DNA of 58,494 nucleotides from an uncultured Pelagibacteraceae bacterium (lineage in GTDB: Bacteria; Pseudomonadota; Alphaproteobacteria; Pelagibacterales; Pelagibacteraceae). The notes under the pieces are model-generated. The model saw only the letters and a list, made by a program, of their open reading frames with translations. It had not been told where the DNA came from and ran no database searches. The stretch lies in contig CAJQRW010000038.1 of the NCBI GenBank assembly GCA_905612415.1, forward strand, positions 1-58,494, in the 5' to 3' direction. Both the position numbers and the translations under genes were made by a program. Of this stretch, positions 8,537 through 18,503 are shown piece after piece (position 1 is the stretch's first letter; the number at the start of each line of letters is the position of its first letter).

Positions 8537-9883
8537 ATGAGTTCAGAAGACACATTAAAAATACCAAATTCTTTACAAGAACATTGGATGCCATTCACAT
8601 CTAATAAAGATTTTAAAGCAAACCCAAGATTAATTACAGAAGCAAAAGGTGTTTATTTAAAAACTCACCATGGAAAAACGCAAATTGATGCGAGCTCAGG
8701 TTTATTTTGTAATCCTCTTGGACACGGAAGAAGAGAAATAACTGAAGCTGTTACAAAACAGTTAGAAACGTTAGATTACGCCCAACCATTTCAACAAGGT
8801 TTTGGTGGCTCATTTGAATTAGCTACAAAAATTTCAAAACATACACCAGGTGATTTAAATAAAATGTTTTTTACAATTTGTGGATCTACTGCAGTAGAAA
8901 CTGCAATTAAAATTGCTGTTGCGTATCATAGAGCAAAAGGTCATGCAGAAAGATTTAGATTTGTAGGGCGTGAACGTGGTTATCATGGAATGAATATTGG
9001 TTGTATTTCTGTTGGTGGAATGGTTAATAATATTAAAACATTTGCAAGTGTTTTGATGCCAGGCGTTCAACACATTAGACACACTCATTTACCAGAACAT
9101 AAATTTGTTAGCGGTCAACCAGAAACAGGAGATTATTTAGCAAACGATCTAGAAGATATTTGTGCAAACTTTGGTGGAGAAAATATAGCTGCTTGTATCG
9201 TCGAACCAATAGCAGGATCAACTGGAACATTGGTTCCACCAAAAGGATATTTGCAAAAACTAAGACAAATCTGCGATAAACATGGAATACTTTTAATTTT
9301 TGATGAAGTTATTACGGGTTGGGGTAGAACAGGTTCTAAATTTGGTGCTGATGAATTTGGAGTAACTCCAGACATTATGACAATGGCAAAAGCCACAACA
9401 AATGGAGTTGTCCCTATGGGAGTTGTTGCTTGCAGTGATTATATTTATGATGCAGTAATGGATGCTTCACCAATAGGTGCAGTTGAATTATTTCATGGTT
9501 ATACTTATTCAGGAATTCCAGTAGCTGTTGCTGCAGCATTAGCAGTACAGGATATTTTTGAAAAAGATGACATTTTTAATAGAGCAAAAAATTTAGCTCC
9601 TTATTTCCAAAAAGGATTGTTCTCTTTACAAGATATAGACGTTGTAGAAAATATCAGAGGCTATGGAATGATGGGTGGAATTGATATGAGAATGAATGTT
9701 AAGCCAGGTAAAGCTGGTTTTGCATGTTTTAAAGCTTGTTATGAAGCTGGTGTGAATTTTAAAGCTACAGGCGATTGTTTAATTATAGCTCCACAGTTTA
9801 TTTGTGAAAAAAAACATATAGACGAAATAATAGATAAATTAAGAACTGGAATATTAAATTATTCTAAAAATCTGAAAAATTAA
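8537..9883 (+). CDS. class III aminotransferase, omega-amino acid (beta-alanine/taurine):pyruvate type
   Basis: HWMPFTSNKDFKANPR, GLFCNPLGHGRREITEAV, GRERGYHGMNIG, VEPIAGSTGTLVPPKGYLQKLR, LIFDEVITGWGRTG. Confidence 0.9.
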   Translation: MSSEDTLKIPNSLQEHWMPFTSNKDFKANPRLITEAKGVYLKTHHGKTQIDASSGLFCNPLGHGRREITEAVTKQLETLDYAQPFQQGFGGSFELATKISKHTPGDLNKMFFTICGSTAVETAIKIAVAYHRAKGHAERFRFVGRERGYHGMNIGCISVGGMVNNIKTFASVLMPGVQHIRHTHLPEHKFVSGQPETGDYLANDLEDICANFGGENIAACIVEPIAGSTGTLVPPKGYLQKLRQICDKHGILLIFDEVITGWGRTGSKFGADEFGVTPDIMTMAKATTNGVVPMGVVACSDYIYDAVMDASPIGAVELFHGYTYSGIPVAVAAALAVQDIFEKDDIFNRAKNLAPYFQKGLFSLQDIDVVENIRGYGMMGGIDMRMNVKPGKAGFACFKACYEAGVNFKATGDCLIIAPQFICEKKHIDEIIDKLRTGILNYSKNLKN

Positions 9884-9888
9884 CTTCT

Positions 9889-11007
9889 ATGAAAATAGGC
9901 GTTCCAAAAGAAATAAAACTCCAAGAAAACCGAATAGGTTTAACCCCACATAGTGTAAAAATTCTTACAGCGAATGGACATGAAGTTTTAATTGAAAATA
10001 ATGGTGGCTTTGAAGCTGGATTTGAAAATGATCAATATGTAAAAGCTGGAGCTAAAATTGTAAAAAAAGCTGAAGATATTTTTAATGATGCAGAAATAAT
10101 TGTTAAAGTTAAAGAGCCTTTGAGCAATGAAATTAAAATGATTAAAGAAAATCAAATTGTTTTTACATATCTACATTTAGCTGCAGCAAAGGAATTAACA
10201 GAAGGATTGGTTAAATCTAAATCGGTTTGTATAGCATATGAAACAGTTACAGATAATAATGGGCGCTTACCTTTATTGGCTCCGATGAGTGCAGTAGCAG
10301 GACGTATGTCAATTCAAGCTGGCGCTCACTCGTTAGAAAAAAATCAAAAAGGAAGAGGTTTGCTATTAGGTGGAGCTCCAGGTATTGAGCCAGCAACAGT
10401 AGTTATACTCGGTGGTGGAGTTGTTGGAGAAAATGCAGCGTTAATTGCAACTGGCATGAGGTCTAAAGTCCATATTGTAGATAAATCACAGGAACGTTTA
10501 GATCAATTAAAAAAAATATTTGGAGACACAATCATTCCTGAACTAAGTGACAAAACCGACTTAAAAAAATTGATTTCCAAGTGCGATCTATTGATAGGTG
10601 GAGTTTTAGTACCTGGCGCTGAAGCACCAAAATTAGTTACCAAAGATATGTTAAAATTAATGAAAAGAGGATCTGTTATTGTTGATGTTGCAATTGACCA
10701 AGGGGGTTGTGTTGAAACAAGTAAACCTACTACACACGCCAACCCTACATATATAGTTGATGATGTGGTTCATTATTGTGTGACTAATATGCCAGGAGGA
10801 GTTCCTAGAACATCTACGCTTGCGTTAAATAAAGCAACAATTCCTTTTTTATCTAAACTTGCTGACAAGGGTTATGAAAAAGCCCTTAAAGAAGATAAAA
10901 ATTTTCTTGCAGGATTAAATGTTTTTAAAGGTGAAGTTACCTATAAAGCTGTTGCGGAAACATTTGGACACAAATATACCTCTCCAGCTGATGTAATAGG
11001 AGCATAA
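9889..11007 (+). CDS. ald: alanine dehydrogenase
   Basis: MKIGVPKEIKLQENRIGLTP, TYLHLAAA, PLLAPMSAVAGRMSIQAGAHSLEK, MPGGVPRTSTLALN. Confidence 0.95.
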   Translation: MKIGVPKEIKLQENRIGLTPHSVKILTANGHEVLIENNGGFEAGFENDQYVKAGAKIVKKAEDIFNDAEIIVKVKEPLSNEIKMIKENQIVFTYLHLAAAKELTEGLVKSKSVCIAYETVTDNNGRLPLLAPMSAVAGRMSIQAGAHSLEKNQKGRGLLLGGAPGIEPATVVILGGGVVGENAALIATGMRSKVHIVDKSQERLDQLKKIFGDTIIPELSDKTDLKKLISKCDLLIGGVLVPGAEAPKLVTKDMLKLMKRGSVIVDVAIDQGGCVETSKPTTHANPTYIVDDVVHYCVTNMPGGVPRTSTLALNKATIPFLSKLADKGYEKALKEDKNFLAGLNVFKGEVTYKAVAETFGHKYTSPADVIGA

Positions 11008-11035
11008 AAAGTTTTTTTCTTAGAGGAGAAAGAAA

Positions 11036-11464
11036 ATGTATAGACCACTACCAGAAGGTTTAACGATCAAAAAATCACCTATTGAAGGATTAGGTCTTTA
11101 CGCAACAAAAGATATTAAGAACAATGCGTTTATTGGGTTAACTCATGTCTTGGACGAGAGATTTGAAAATAATTATCTAAGAACACCGCTTGGTGGTTTT
11201 TATAATCACTCCGACAGTCCTAATATCCAAAGAATGGTAACTAATGTTTTACCTAAATTAAAATTTGGAGATCAAGCACCAAGCCCTGATGAACAAAGTG
11301 AAGTTAAAAATATAGAAGCATCTAGAGAACATTTATACCCAAACGTCTATGCAAGATTTATGTATTTGATATCAATTAAAGATATTAAATCAGGGGAAGA
11401 ATTAGCAGCTAATTATAATTTATATACCTATCCAAAAACTGGAGTTGGTTTTCAATCCTTTTGA
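11036..11464 (+). CDS. SET domain-containing protein
   Basis: [17 protein letters not shown] and [26 protein letters not shown]-domain motifs. Confidence 0.8.
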   Translation: MYRPLPEGLTIKKSPIEGLGLYATKDIKNNAFIGLTHVLDERFENNYLRTPLGGFYNHSDSPNIQRMVTNVLPKLKFGDQAPSPDEQSEVKNIEASREHLYPNVYARFMYLISIKDIKSGEELAANYNLYTYPKTGVGFQSF

Positions 11465-11465
11465 A

Positions 11466-13904
11466 ATGGAAATGCTACCAACTAACACTAAAGTAGTTGT
11501 AATTGGTGGAGGGGTAGTAGGATGCTCTGTAGCTTATCACTTAGCAAAATTTGGTTGGAAAGAAACGATACTTCTTGAGAGAGATCAACTTACATCAGGT
11601 ACAACTTGGCATGCAGCGGGTTTAGTTAGTCAACTTGGACCTTCAGCAGCAATAACTAAAATAAGGAAATATAGTTTAGAGCTTTATAAAAAATTAGAAA
11701 TAGAAATTGATTTTTCAAGTGGATTAAAATTAAATGGAGCACTTTCGATAGCAACAACAAAAGGTCGCTGGCAAGAACTTTTAAGACAAGCAACAACAGC
11801 ACAATTATTTGATGTAAACGTTGAGGTTTTAAATGTTGAACAAATTAAAAAAATATATCCCATAATAAGTGAAAAAGATATTTTGGGTGGAATATTTATG
11901 CCAGGTGATGGTCAAGCAGATCCTGTGGGTGTTACAAATTTATTAGCAAAAGCTGCAAGGAAAGAAGGGGTTCAAATATATCAAAATTCTCCTGTCCAAA
12001 AAATACTTGTAAAAAAAGGAAAAGTTAATGGAGTAAAATTAAAAGATCATATAATTGAATGTGAGTACGTAGTCCTAGCCACCGGAATGTGGTCAAGACA
12101 GATTGGGGAAGATATAGGAGTTAGTATTCCATTATACCCTGCAGAACATTTTTATGTAATTACTGAACCAATGAAAGATTTACCAAAAGATATTCCTGTA
12201 TTAAGAGATTTTAATGACAGTTTATATTTAAAAGAAGATGCAGGAAAAATGTTAATTGGGATTTTTGAAGGTAAATCAATTCCAGCATTTAACAAAACTA
12301 ATAGAGTTCCAGAAAATTTTTCTTTTGGTGAGTTCCCTGAAAATTTTGACCACTTTGAGCCTTATTTAGAAGCATCCTTAAAAAGAGTTCCAATATTAAA
12401 AAAAGCTGGAATAAGAAAATTCTTTGTAGGGCCAGAATCTTTTACACCTGATACCAACACTCTCTTAGGTGAAGTTCCAGAGGTAGAAAAATTATTTTCT
12501 TGCTGTGGATTAAATAGTATTGGTATTGGTACCGCCGGAGGTATTGGAAAGGTAACAGCAGAATGGATGATGAAAGGACACACAAATGAAGATTTATTTA
12601 TTTATGATATAAAAAGATTTCAAAAATTCCATTCAAAAATAAGTTTTATTAAAGAAAGAGTAACTGAAACTCTAGGGGATTTGTATGGAATGCATTGGCC
12701 CTACAAACAACACAAAACATCAAGAAACCAAAAAAAACTCCCTTACCATGAAGAATTAAAAACTGCAGGGGCTTGTTTTGGAGTGGTGGCTGGATACGAA
12801 CGCCCTATGTGGTTTTCTCTAAGAGAAAAAATTCCTGAATATGAGTACAGTTACAACTATCAGAATTGGTATCCTTCAGTTGAATATGAAACCAAAAATA
12901 CTAGAGAAAATATTGGATTATTTGATCTTACTCCATTTGCAAAATTTGAATTAAAAGGGGAACAGTCTCATTCAGAACTTCAACGTATTTGCACCGCTAA
13001 CATAAAAAATGAAAAAGGAAGAACTACTTATACTCAAATGTTAAATAAAGATGGTGGTATAGAATCGGACTTAACCGTCGTATGTCTAGATAATAATTAT
13101 TTTAGAATTGTCAGTTCAGCAGCCGTTCGTATTCGAGACAAACATCACATACTTAAACATTTAGACTCTAAAGTAGAATTTAAAGACGTAACAGAAGAGT
13201 ATGCTTGTTTAGGATTATTTGGCCCAAAAAGTAGAGATTTAATCACAGAAATTGCAGGAGACTATTTTAAAACTAAAGATTTCCCTTTCGCCACTGGAAA
13301 AAACATAACTATTGATGGGGTAAAAATTTGGGCTCAAAGATTATCTTATGTTGGGGAGCTAGGTTGGGAATTATATATACCAACAAAAGAATCAAAAAAA
13401 ATCTATAATTTAGTAGTCAAAATTGGTAAAAAATATAAATTATGTCATGCTGGCGTTCATGCAATGGATACCCTTAGAATGGAAAAAGGTTATTTACATT
13501 GGGGGCATGATATTTCCCCAGAAGAAAATCAGTACGAAGCTGGGTTAAATTTTGCAATCAGTTACAAAAAAAATGTAAATTTTATTGGAAAAGATTTCCT
13601 TAAGAGAATAAGAGATAAAAAGGTAAAAAAAAGGTTTGTTATTTTAAGTTTAAAAGAAAACAAACCTGGTTTTCCATTACTATTACATGATGAGCCTATT
13701 TATTGTAATAAAGAAATAATTGGAAGAACAACTTCAGGAAATTATTCATTTAATTTTAAAAAAAATATGGCTTTTGCCTACATCAATACATCTAAAATAT
13801 TAGATGTAAAAAACTTGGAAATTGAGGTTGAAAAGAAAAAATATAAAATAAATATAGAAGATAAGCCTCTTCATGATGCTGACAATAAAATTATAAGGGA
13901 ATAA
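11466..13904 (+). CDS. FAD-dependent oxidoreductase with GcvT domain (dimethylglycine/sarcosine dehydrogenase-like)
   Basis: [22 protein letters not shown] (FAD), [12 protein letters not shown]-terminal GcvT-like [11 protein letters not shown]...[13 protein letters not shown]...[18 protein letters not shown]; start at 11466 preferred to track start 11445 to avoid overlap with the SET ORF. Confidence 0.9.
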   Translation: MEMLPTNTKVVVIGGGVVGCSVAYHLAKFGWKETILLERDQLTSGTTWHAAGLVSQLGPSAAITKIRKYSLELYKKLEIEIDFSSGLKLNGALSIATTKGRWQELLRQATTAQLFDVNVEVLNVEQIKKIYPIISEKDILGGIFMPGDGQADPVGVTNLLAKAARKEGVQIYQNSPVQKILVKKGKVNGVKLKDHIIECEYVVLATGMWSRQIGEDIGVSIPLYPAEHFYVITEPMKDLPKDIPVLRDFNDSLYLKEDAGKMLIGIFEGKSIPAFNKTNRVPENFSFGEFPENFDHFEPYLEASLKRVPILKKAGIRKFFVGPESFTPDTNTLLGEVPEVEKLFSCCGLNSIGIGTAGGIGKVTAEWMMKGHTNEDLFIYDIKRFQKFHSKISFIKERVTETLGDLYGMHWPYKQHKTSRNQKKLPYHEELKTAGACFGVVAGYERPMWFSLREKIPEYEYSYNYQNWYPSVEYETKNTRENIGLFDLTPFAKFELKGEQSHSELQRICTANIKNEKGRTTYTQMLNKDGGIESDLTVVCLDNNYFRIVSSAAVRIRDKHHILKHLDSKVEFKDVTEEYACLGLFGPKSRDLITEIAGDYFKTKDFPFATGKNITIDGVKIWAQRLSYVGELGWELYIPTKESKKIYNLVVKIGKKYKLCHAGVHAMDTLRMEKGYLHWGHDISPEENQYEAGLNFAISYKKNVNFIGKDFLKRIRDKKVKKRFVILSLKENKPGFPLLLHDEPIYCNKEIIGRTTSGNYSFNFKKNMAFAYINTSKILDVKNLEIEVEKKKYKINIEDKPLHDADNKIIRE

Positions 13905-14493
13905 AGTCTTTTTTGGTGTTAAAATCTAAGGTAATTCCAGTGCTTTTAATCGGAGCGTATAAAATTTTACTTTTATTTTCATCTAAAACTTTTTTAACAT
14001 TAGAATCATCAGCTATGTTAAATATTTTTTCTTTCATAAATTTAGAAAATAAAAGTGGATTACCTTCTTTTTCTTCAACCATAGGTATGATGATTTCTTT
14101 TTTTTTATCAGGAGCAAGTTTTTTATTATAATTATATCTAGTCTTAATTATTTTATTGTAAATATTTTGATTAACATTAGGCATATCACCCAAACAAATA
14201 AAGAATGCTTCAGATTTTTCTGAAATATGATTTAAACCTTTTTTAATAGAAGATGTTATCCCAGTTTTATAATTTTCATTATATACAAATTTAATTTTTT
14301 TATTTTTTTCAATTATATTTTCAATTACTAATTTTTCATGACCAAGAACAATTACTAGTTCGTCAATTGCACTACCTAGTATATTTTTTACAGCATACTT
14401 TATTAATGGTATTCCATTTATTTCTTTAACTAGTTTGTTTTCTCCCTCCATTCTTGAAGATTCTCCCGCTGCTAACAGTATAGATGAAATCAT
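13891..14493 (-). CDS. MobA-like NTP transferase (molybdenum cofactor cytidylyltransferase-like)
   Basis: [29 protein letters not shown]; next to XdhC genes. Confidence 0.85.
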   Translation of the reverse strand: MISSILLAAGESSRMEGENKLVKEINGIPLIKYAVKNILGSAIDELVIVLGHEKLVIENIIEKNKKIKFVYNENYKTGITSSIKKGLNHISEKSEAFFICLGDMPNVNQNIYNKIIKTRYNYNKKLAPDKKKEIIIPMVEEKEGNPLLFSKFMKEKIFNIADDSNVKKVLDENKSKILYAPIKSTGITLDFNTKKDFIPL

Positions 14494-15173
14494 TTTTTTT
14501 TATAAACCTCCTCAACCAATTGCGCTATAATTGATAATGCAATTTCTGGAGCTGATTTTCCTCCAAGTTTAATTCCAACAGGTCCAAATATTTTTTTAAT
14601 TTGGCTGTCTCTAAATCCAGATTTTTTAAGTCTAGAACATCTATTTTCATGAGTTTTTTTACTACCAAGAGCCCCAATATAAAAAAATTTATTATTTAAT
14701 GCATACTGCAAAGCGGGATCGTCAATTTTAGGATCGTGAGTTAGTGATATTAAAGCGGTGTTTTCATCTGTTTTTATTTTTTCAAAAGCCTCCGTTGGCC
14801 ATTTATTTATTACGTGGATATTTGGAAACCTTAGTTCAGTAGCAAAATAACTTCTTGGATCGATTATAATAATTTCAAAATTCAAACTTTTCGCAAAATT
14901 GATTAAATATTGGGCAATATGTACAGCGCCAACTATTATTATTGTAATTGGTAGAACATAAGTTTCTATAAAGATATTAGTATCTTTAATAATTCCACTT
15001 TTTTTTTTGATAAATTCTGATTCTATTTTATCTTTATATTTATCAAAATCACTACTTAGTGGTTTATTTTTTTCAAAAATACCTCTTTCACCATTTTTTA
15101 GATCTGTAAGAATAGCAAACTCAATTTTTTCTTCCTTTTTTTTTATAATTTCTTTAAGAAACTGTCTTTTCAT
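14490..15173 (-). CDS. XdhC family protein, Rossmann (C-terminal type) domain
   Basis: IIIVGAVHIAQYL, IIDPRSYFATELRFP, LTHDPKIDDPALQYAL, YIGALGSKKTHENR, GPVGIKLGGKSAPEIALSI. Confidence 0.88.
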   Translation of the reverse strand: MKRQFLKEIIKKKEEKIEFAILTDLKNGERGIFEKNKPLSSDFDKYKDKIESEFIKKKSGIIKDTNIFIETYVLPITIIIVGAVHIAQYLINFAKSLNFEIIIIDPRSYFATELRFPNIHVINKWPTEAFEKIKTDENTALISLTHDPKIDDPALQYALNNKFFYIGALGSKKTHENRCSRLKKSGFRDSQIKKIFGPVGIKLGGKSAPEIALSIIAQLVEEVYKKK

Positions 15174-15174
15174 G

Positions 15175-16407
15175 TTAATTTTTTATTATATTATTAATAT
15201 AATTCATAGCTTCAAATATTCCATATTGATTCCAGTGTGTATCGTCTCTCCAATAAAGATACTTTTCTTTTGATAAATATTTTGAAATTGAATGTTTCAT
15301 TATGTCAGTTAAATCATAAACGGGTATATTTAAATGCGAGTAGTTATTTTTTAAATATTGCAATTTATAATTATTATTATAATTAATAGTATCAATATAA
15401 TCAGAATAAACTCTTAATTTTGTTGGTATAAAGAAAAATCCATCAATTCTTTTTAATATTTTTTTATTTTGAAATATATATGTGCCAAATTCATTTGCAT
15501 CTGAACTGTCAGTATAGAAAAATCCTACTGTTTTATTTTTAATTTTAAAATATTTAATAGATTTTTTATTATAATCAATAATTCTAAAAATTTTTTGATT
15601 TATCAAATGACTTTTTATTCTAATGTTTCTTAAAAAATAGTTTTTTTCCGACAAAACTGTCAAAAGAAAATTATCTTTATTCTTTTCTAATTTTTCATAA
15701 AAAGTTTTAATAAACTCTCCCACACGATAGCTTTTATTTTTATTTTTTTTATTACTTCTTTTTACAAAATCGTTACCTTCAAAATAAAAAACATAAATTT
15801 TGACATCTTTTTTTAATAAATTGATGTATTTATTAATAATGAATTGGTATTCTGCAGGGTTAAGACCACCATATGATAATGAAGCAACCTTTTTTCCAGA
15901 AATTTCACTTAATATATTTGCAGGTATGTATTTTTGAGTAGTTCCATTTGCGGTTATAAACGAGTCCCCAACTAAAATAATTTCAGCGTCTTCAATTTTG
16001 GTTAAATTATTTCTAATACCATAATTGTCAGTTATAAACTTTTGCCTTCTAGGCTCTTTAATTAAATATTTTTTTTTATCAGAACCAACATCAAGGGCAT
16101 AAATATCTCCATAAGGCATAAAAACTGTAGCACTAATGTTTTTTTGATATCTAGCTTTTTTAGTTTTAAATTTTTCATGTGCTCTATAAAAATATCCATG
16201 TTTTTCATTTTTCCCAAAGCTAATATTTATAATGAAAATCATTGAAAAAATTAAAAAATTAAAAATTATAATTGATGGTAAATTTTTTCTGAAAATTACT
16301 AAAATAAAAATAGTGAAAATTAGATCAAATAATATAGGTAAAGCAAGCAAACTTACCGCTACAAATGTAAAAATAAATGTTAATATGTATATAATTATTT
16401 TTTTCAA
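15175..16407 (-). CDS. membrane-anchored SGNH/AlgX-AlgJ-like acyltransferase/hydrolase-type protein
   Basis: N-terminal hydrophobic segments, ILVGDSFITANGT (GDS block) and C-terminal DDTHWNQYGI (DxxH-type block). Confidence 0.65.
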   Translation of the reverse strand: MKKIIIYILTFIFTFVAVSLLALPILFDLIFTIFILVIFRKNLPSIIIFNFLIFSMIFIINISFGKNEKHGYFYRAHEKFKTKKARYQKNISATVFMPYGDIYALDVGSDKKKYLIKEPRRQKFITDNYGIRNNLTKIEDAEIILVGDSFITANGTTQKYIPANILSEISGKKVASLSYGGLNPAEYQFIINKYINLLKKDVKIYVFYFEGNDFVKRSNKKNKNKSYRVGEFIKTFYEKLEKNKDNFLLTVLSEKNYFLRNIRIKSHLINQKIFRIIDYNKKSIKYFKIKNKTVGFFYTDSSDANEFGTYIFQNKKILKRIDGFFFIPTKLRVYSDYIDTINYNNNYKLQYLKNNYSHLNIPVYDLTDIMKHSISKYLSKEKYLYWRDDTHWNQYGIFEAMNYINNIIKN

Positions 16408-16409
16408 GA

Positions 16410-16739
16410 TTAATTAATTGCTTCTAAAAAAATTGCAATTTCTCCACCACAAGATAAACCAATTTCCCACGCACTTTCGTTCGAAACTTTAAATTCTATC
16501 TTTTTAAAGGGTTTATTTTCTTTTAATAATTCTAAGCATTCCTTTATAACTGAACTCTCTATACATCCTCCAGAAACAGAACCAAAAAAGTCACCTTCTT
16601 CATTAACAATCATTTTACTACCAGTCGGTCGCGCTGACGACCCCCACGTTTCTATTACAGTTGCTAAAATTACACTTTTATTTGTGTCTATCCAATTTTT
16701 GGCTTCCTCTAGTATTTTTTCATTAAATGAATTTTTCAT
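16410..16739 (-). CDS. XdhC/CoxI family protein, N-terminal domain only
   Basis: VILATVIETWGSSARPTGSKMIVNEEGDFFGSVSGGCIES, LSCGGEIAIFLE. Confidence 0.9.
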   Translation of the reverse strand: MKNSFNEKILEEAKNWIDTNKSVILATVIETWGSSARPTGSKMIVNEEGDFFGSVSGGCIESSVIKECLELLKENKPFKKIEFKVSNESAWEIGLSCGGEIAIFLEAIN

Positions 16740-16780
16740 TATTAATATTTAGTTTAAAATAGTATATAGTCAATTTTAGA

Positions 16781-17026
16781 ATGAAGGACACTATAATAAA
16801 AGAATTACAATCTGCAGTTTTTGAAAGATTAATAAAACATTTGAGTGAAAGAAAGGATGTCCAGAACATTGATCTTATGAATTTAGCAGGTTTTTGTAGA
16901 AATTGTTTATCTAAATGGTATCGAGAAGAAGCCCAAAAAAAAGGAATTAATGTTTCAGATACAATTGCAAGAGAGCATGTATACGGAATGCCTTATTCTG
17001 AATGGAAAGAAAAATATCAAAAGTAA
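16781..17026 (+). CDS. DUF1244 domain-containing protein
   Basis: VFERLIKHLSERKDVQNIDLMNLAGFCRNCLSKWYREEAQKKG...REHVYGMPYSEWKEKYQ. Confidence 0.9.
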   Translation: MKDTIIKELQSAVFERLIKHLSERKDVQNIDLMNLAGFCRNCLSKWYREEAQKKGINVSDTIAREHVYGMPYSEWKEKYQK

Positions 17027-17051
17027 TTACTAGTTTATTAAATTAGTAATT
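17025..17051. terminator. candidate bidirectional intrinsic terminator hairpin
   Basis: AATTACTA(17025-17032)...TAGTAATT(17044-17051) perfect inverted repeat followed by T-run, at the DUF1244 stop codon. Confidence 0.5.
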
Positions 17052-17190
17052 TTGTATATCTAATTAAATCATTGTTATAATTTTTAGAATTTTTGGTATT
17101 TTTAATTATAGGTAGAAACAAGCCTAAAATGTATAATAAAATTATAACTAGCGATACAATTAACATCGCTCTTACACCATTTATTTTCAT
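17038..17190 (-). CDS. small predicted membrane protein, 50 aa (not in ORF track)
   Basis: Manual translation: MKINGVRAMLIVSLVIILLYILGLFLPIIKNTKNSKNYNNDLIRYTKLLI*; begins 5 nt after the moaB stop, same strand; one clear TM helix. Confidence 0.5.
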   Translation of the reverse strand: MKINGVRAMLIVSLVIILLYILGLFLPIIKNTKNSKNYNNDLIRYTKLLI

Positions 17191-17195
17191 ATAAA

Positions 17196-17696
17196 CTATT
17201 TTTCTTTTAACCTTGGAAACAGTTCAACAAAATTACAAGGTTTATGATTAATATCAAGTTGATATTTCAGTATCCCGTCCCATGCGTCAGTAACGCCCCC
17301 AGAAGACCCAGGTAAAGCAAATATGTATTTCCCATTTGATAATACTGCGCAGGCTCTAGATTGCATAGCGGATGTTCCAATAGTTTTATAACTTAACTCT
17401 CTAAACAGCTCACCAAAACCGGGTATTTCTTTATCAGCAATTTCTTTAATAGCTTCAGGCGTTATATCACGCCCAGTTAATCCCGTCCCTCCTGTCGTAA
17501 TAATTACATCAAGATTATCCTTTTTTATCCATTCTAATAAAATCTTTTTAATTTCATCTTTTTCATCTTTTACAATTTTTCTTTCAATTAAATTATGTTT
17601 TTGCTCTTTAATTTTCTCTACTAAAATTTTACCAGATTTATCATTTTCAAATGTTCTAGTGTCAGTGACAGTTAATAATGCTATATTTACTTGCAT
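17196..17696 (-). CDS. moaB: molybdenum cofactor biosynthesis protein B
   Basis: LLTVTDTRTFENDKSG, TTGGTGLTGRDITPEAI, ALPGSSGGVTDAWDGIL. Confidence 0.92.
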   Translation of the reverse strand: MQVNIALLTVTDTRTFENDKSGKILVEKIKEQKHNLIERKIVKDEKDEIKKILLEWIKKDNLDVIITTGGTGLTGRDITPEAIKEIADKEIPGFGELFRELSYKTIGTSAMQSRACAVLSNGKYIFALPGSSGGVTDAWDGILKYQLDINHKPCNFVELFPRLKEK

Positions 17697-17719
17697 AATA
17701 TATTATAGAATAATTATTT

Positions 17720-18466
17720 ATGTTTTTACTATCAATATTATTTTTAGTCACAGCAGCATTGTACTCAAGTGTGGGTTTTGGTGGAGGGTCCACATATCTC
17801 GCTTTTCTTCTTATTTGGAGCGTACCATATACTATACTACCAATAATCGCTTTATTTTGTAATATTATTGTAGTTTCTGGAAGTTCTTTCAATTACATAA
17901 GAGCAGGAAACTTAAATCTAAAACTATTATTACCATACTTAATGGGATCTGTACCTTTAGCTTATTTAGGAGGATCTTTAGAAATAGGAAAATATTTTTT
18001 TGAAAATTTATTATTTGTGGTTCTTTTAATTTCAGGAATTTTGTTATTATTTAACTTTAGATCTTATGAAAAAAAAGCTCAAACTTATAAAAAGATTCCT
18101 CTGATAATTTCAGTATTAATTGGAGCAGCTCTTGGTTTTGTTTCAGGTGTGGTTGGAATAGGTGGTGGCATATTTCTAAGCCCTATTTTATTTTTGTTAA
18201 GGGTTGATAAACCAAAACATATTGTAACTACTGCTTCGTTATTTATTTTAATTAATTCAATTTTTGGAATTGCTGGTCAGCTTTCAAAAAACTTTGTTTT
18301 TTTAGAAATACAAAATTATTGGCACTTATTACTAGTAGTTTTAATAGGTGGGCAGATAGGCAATTTTTTAAATTTAAAAATTTTTTCAACTCATGTTTTG
18401 GCTTTAGTTACTGCAATTTTGGTACTTTTTGTTGCTGCAAGAATGGGAATTCGTCTTTATTGGTAA
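17720..18466 (+). CDS. sulfite exporter TauE/SafE family protein
   Basis: Polytopic; SSVGFGGGSTYLAFL and GVVGIGGGIFLSPIL duplicated family motifs. Confidence 0.85.
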   Translation: MFLLSILFLVTAALYSSVGFGGGSTYLAFLLIWSVPYTILPIIALFCNIIVVSGSSFNYIRAGNLNLKLLLPYLMGSVPLAYLGGSLEIGKYFFENLLFVVLLISGILLLFNFRSYEKKAQTYKKIPLIISVLIGAALGFVSGVVGIGGGIFLSPILFLLRVDKPKHIVTTASLFILINSIFGIAGQLSKNFVFLEIQNYWHLLLVVLIGGQIGNFLNLKIFSTHVLALVTAILVLFVAARMGIRLYW

Positions 18467-18503
18467 ATAATATATAAGATAATAAATAAATAAAATATTA
18501 AAA

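Noticed and set aside
15175-16407. Considered the AlgX-like ORF as a degraded XdhC linker
   Set aside because: It has its own intact ORF, TM segments and SGNH-like GDSF/DTHWN motifs, so it is an independent gene.
17662-17892. Minus-strand ORF 17662-17892 overlapping TauE start and moaB start
   Set aside because: Overlaps two conserved genes and shows no domain; likely chance ORF.
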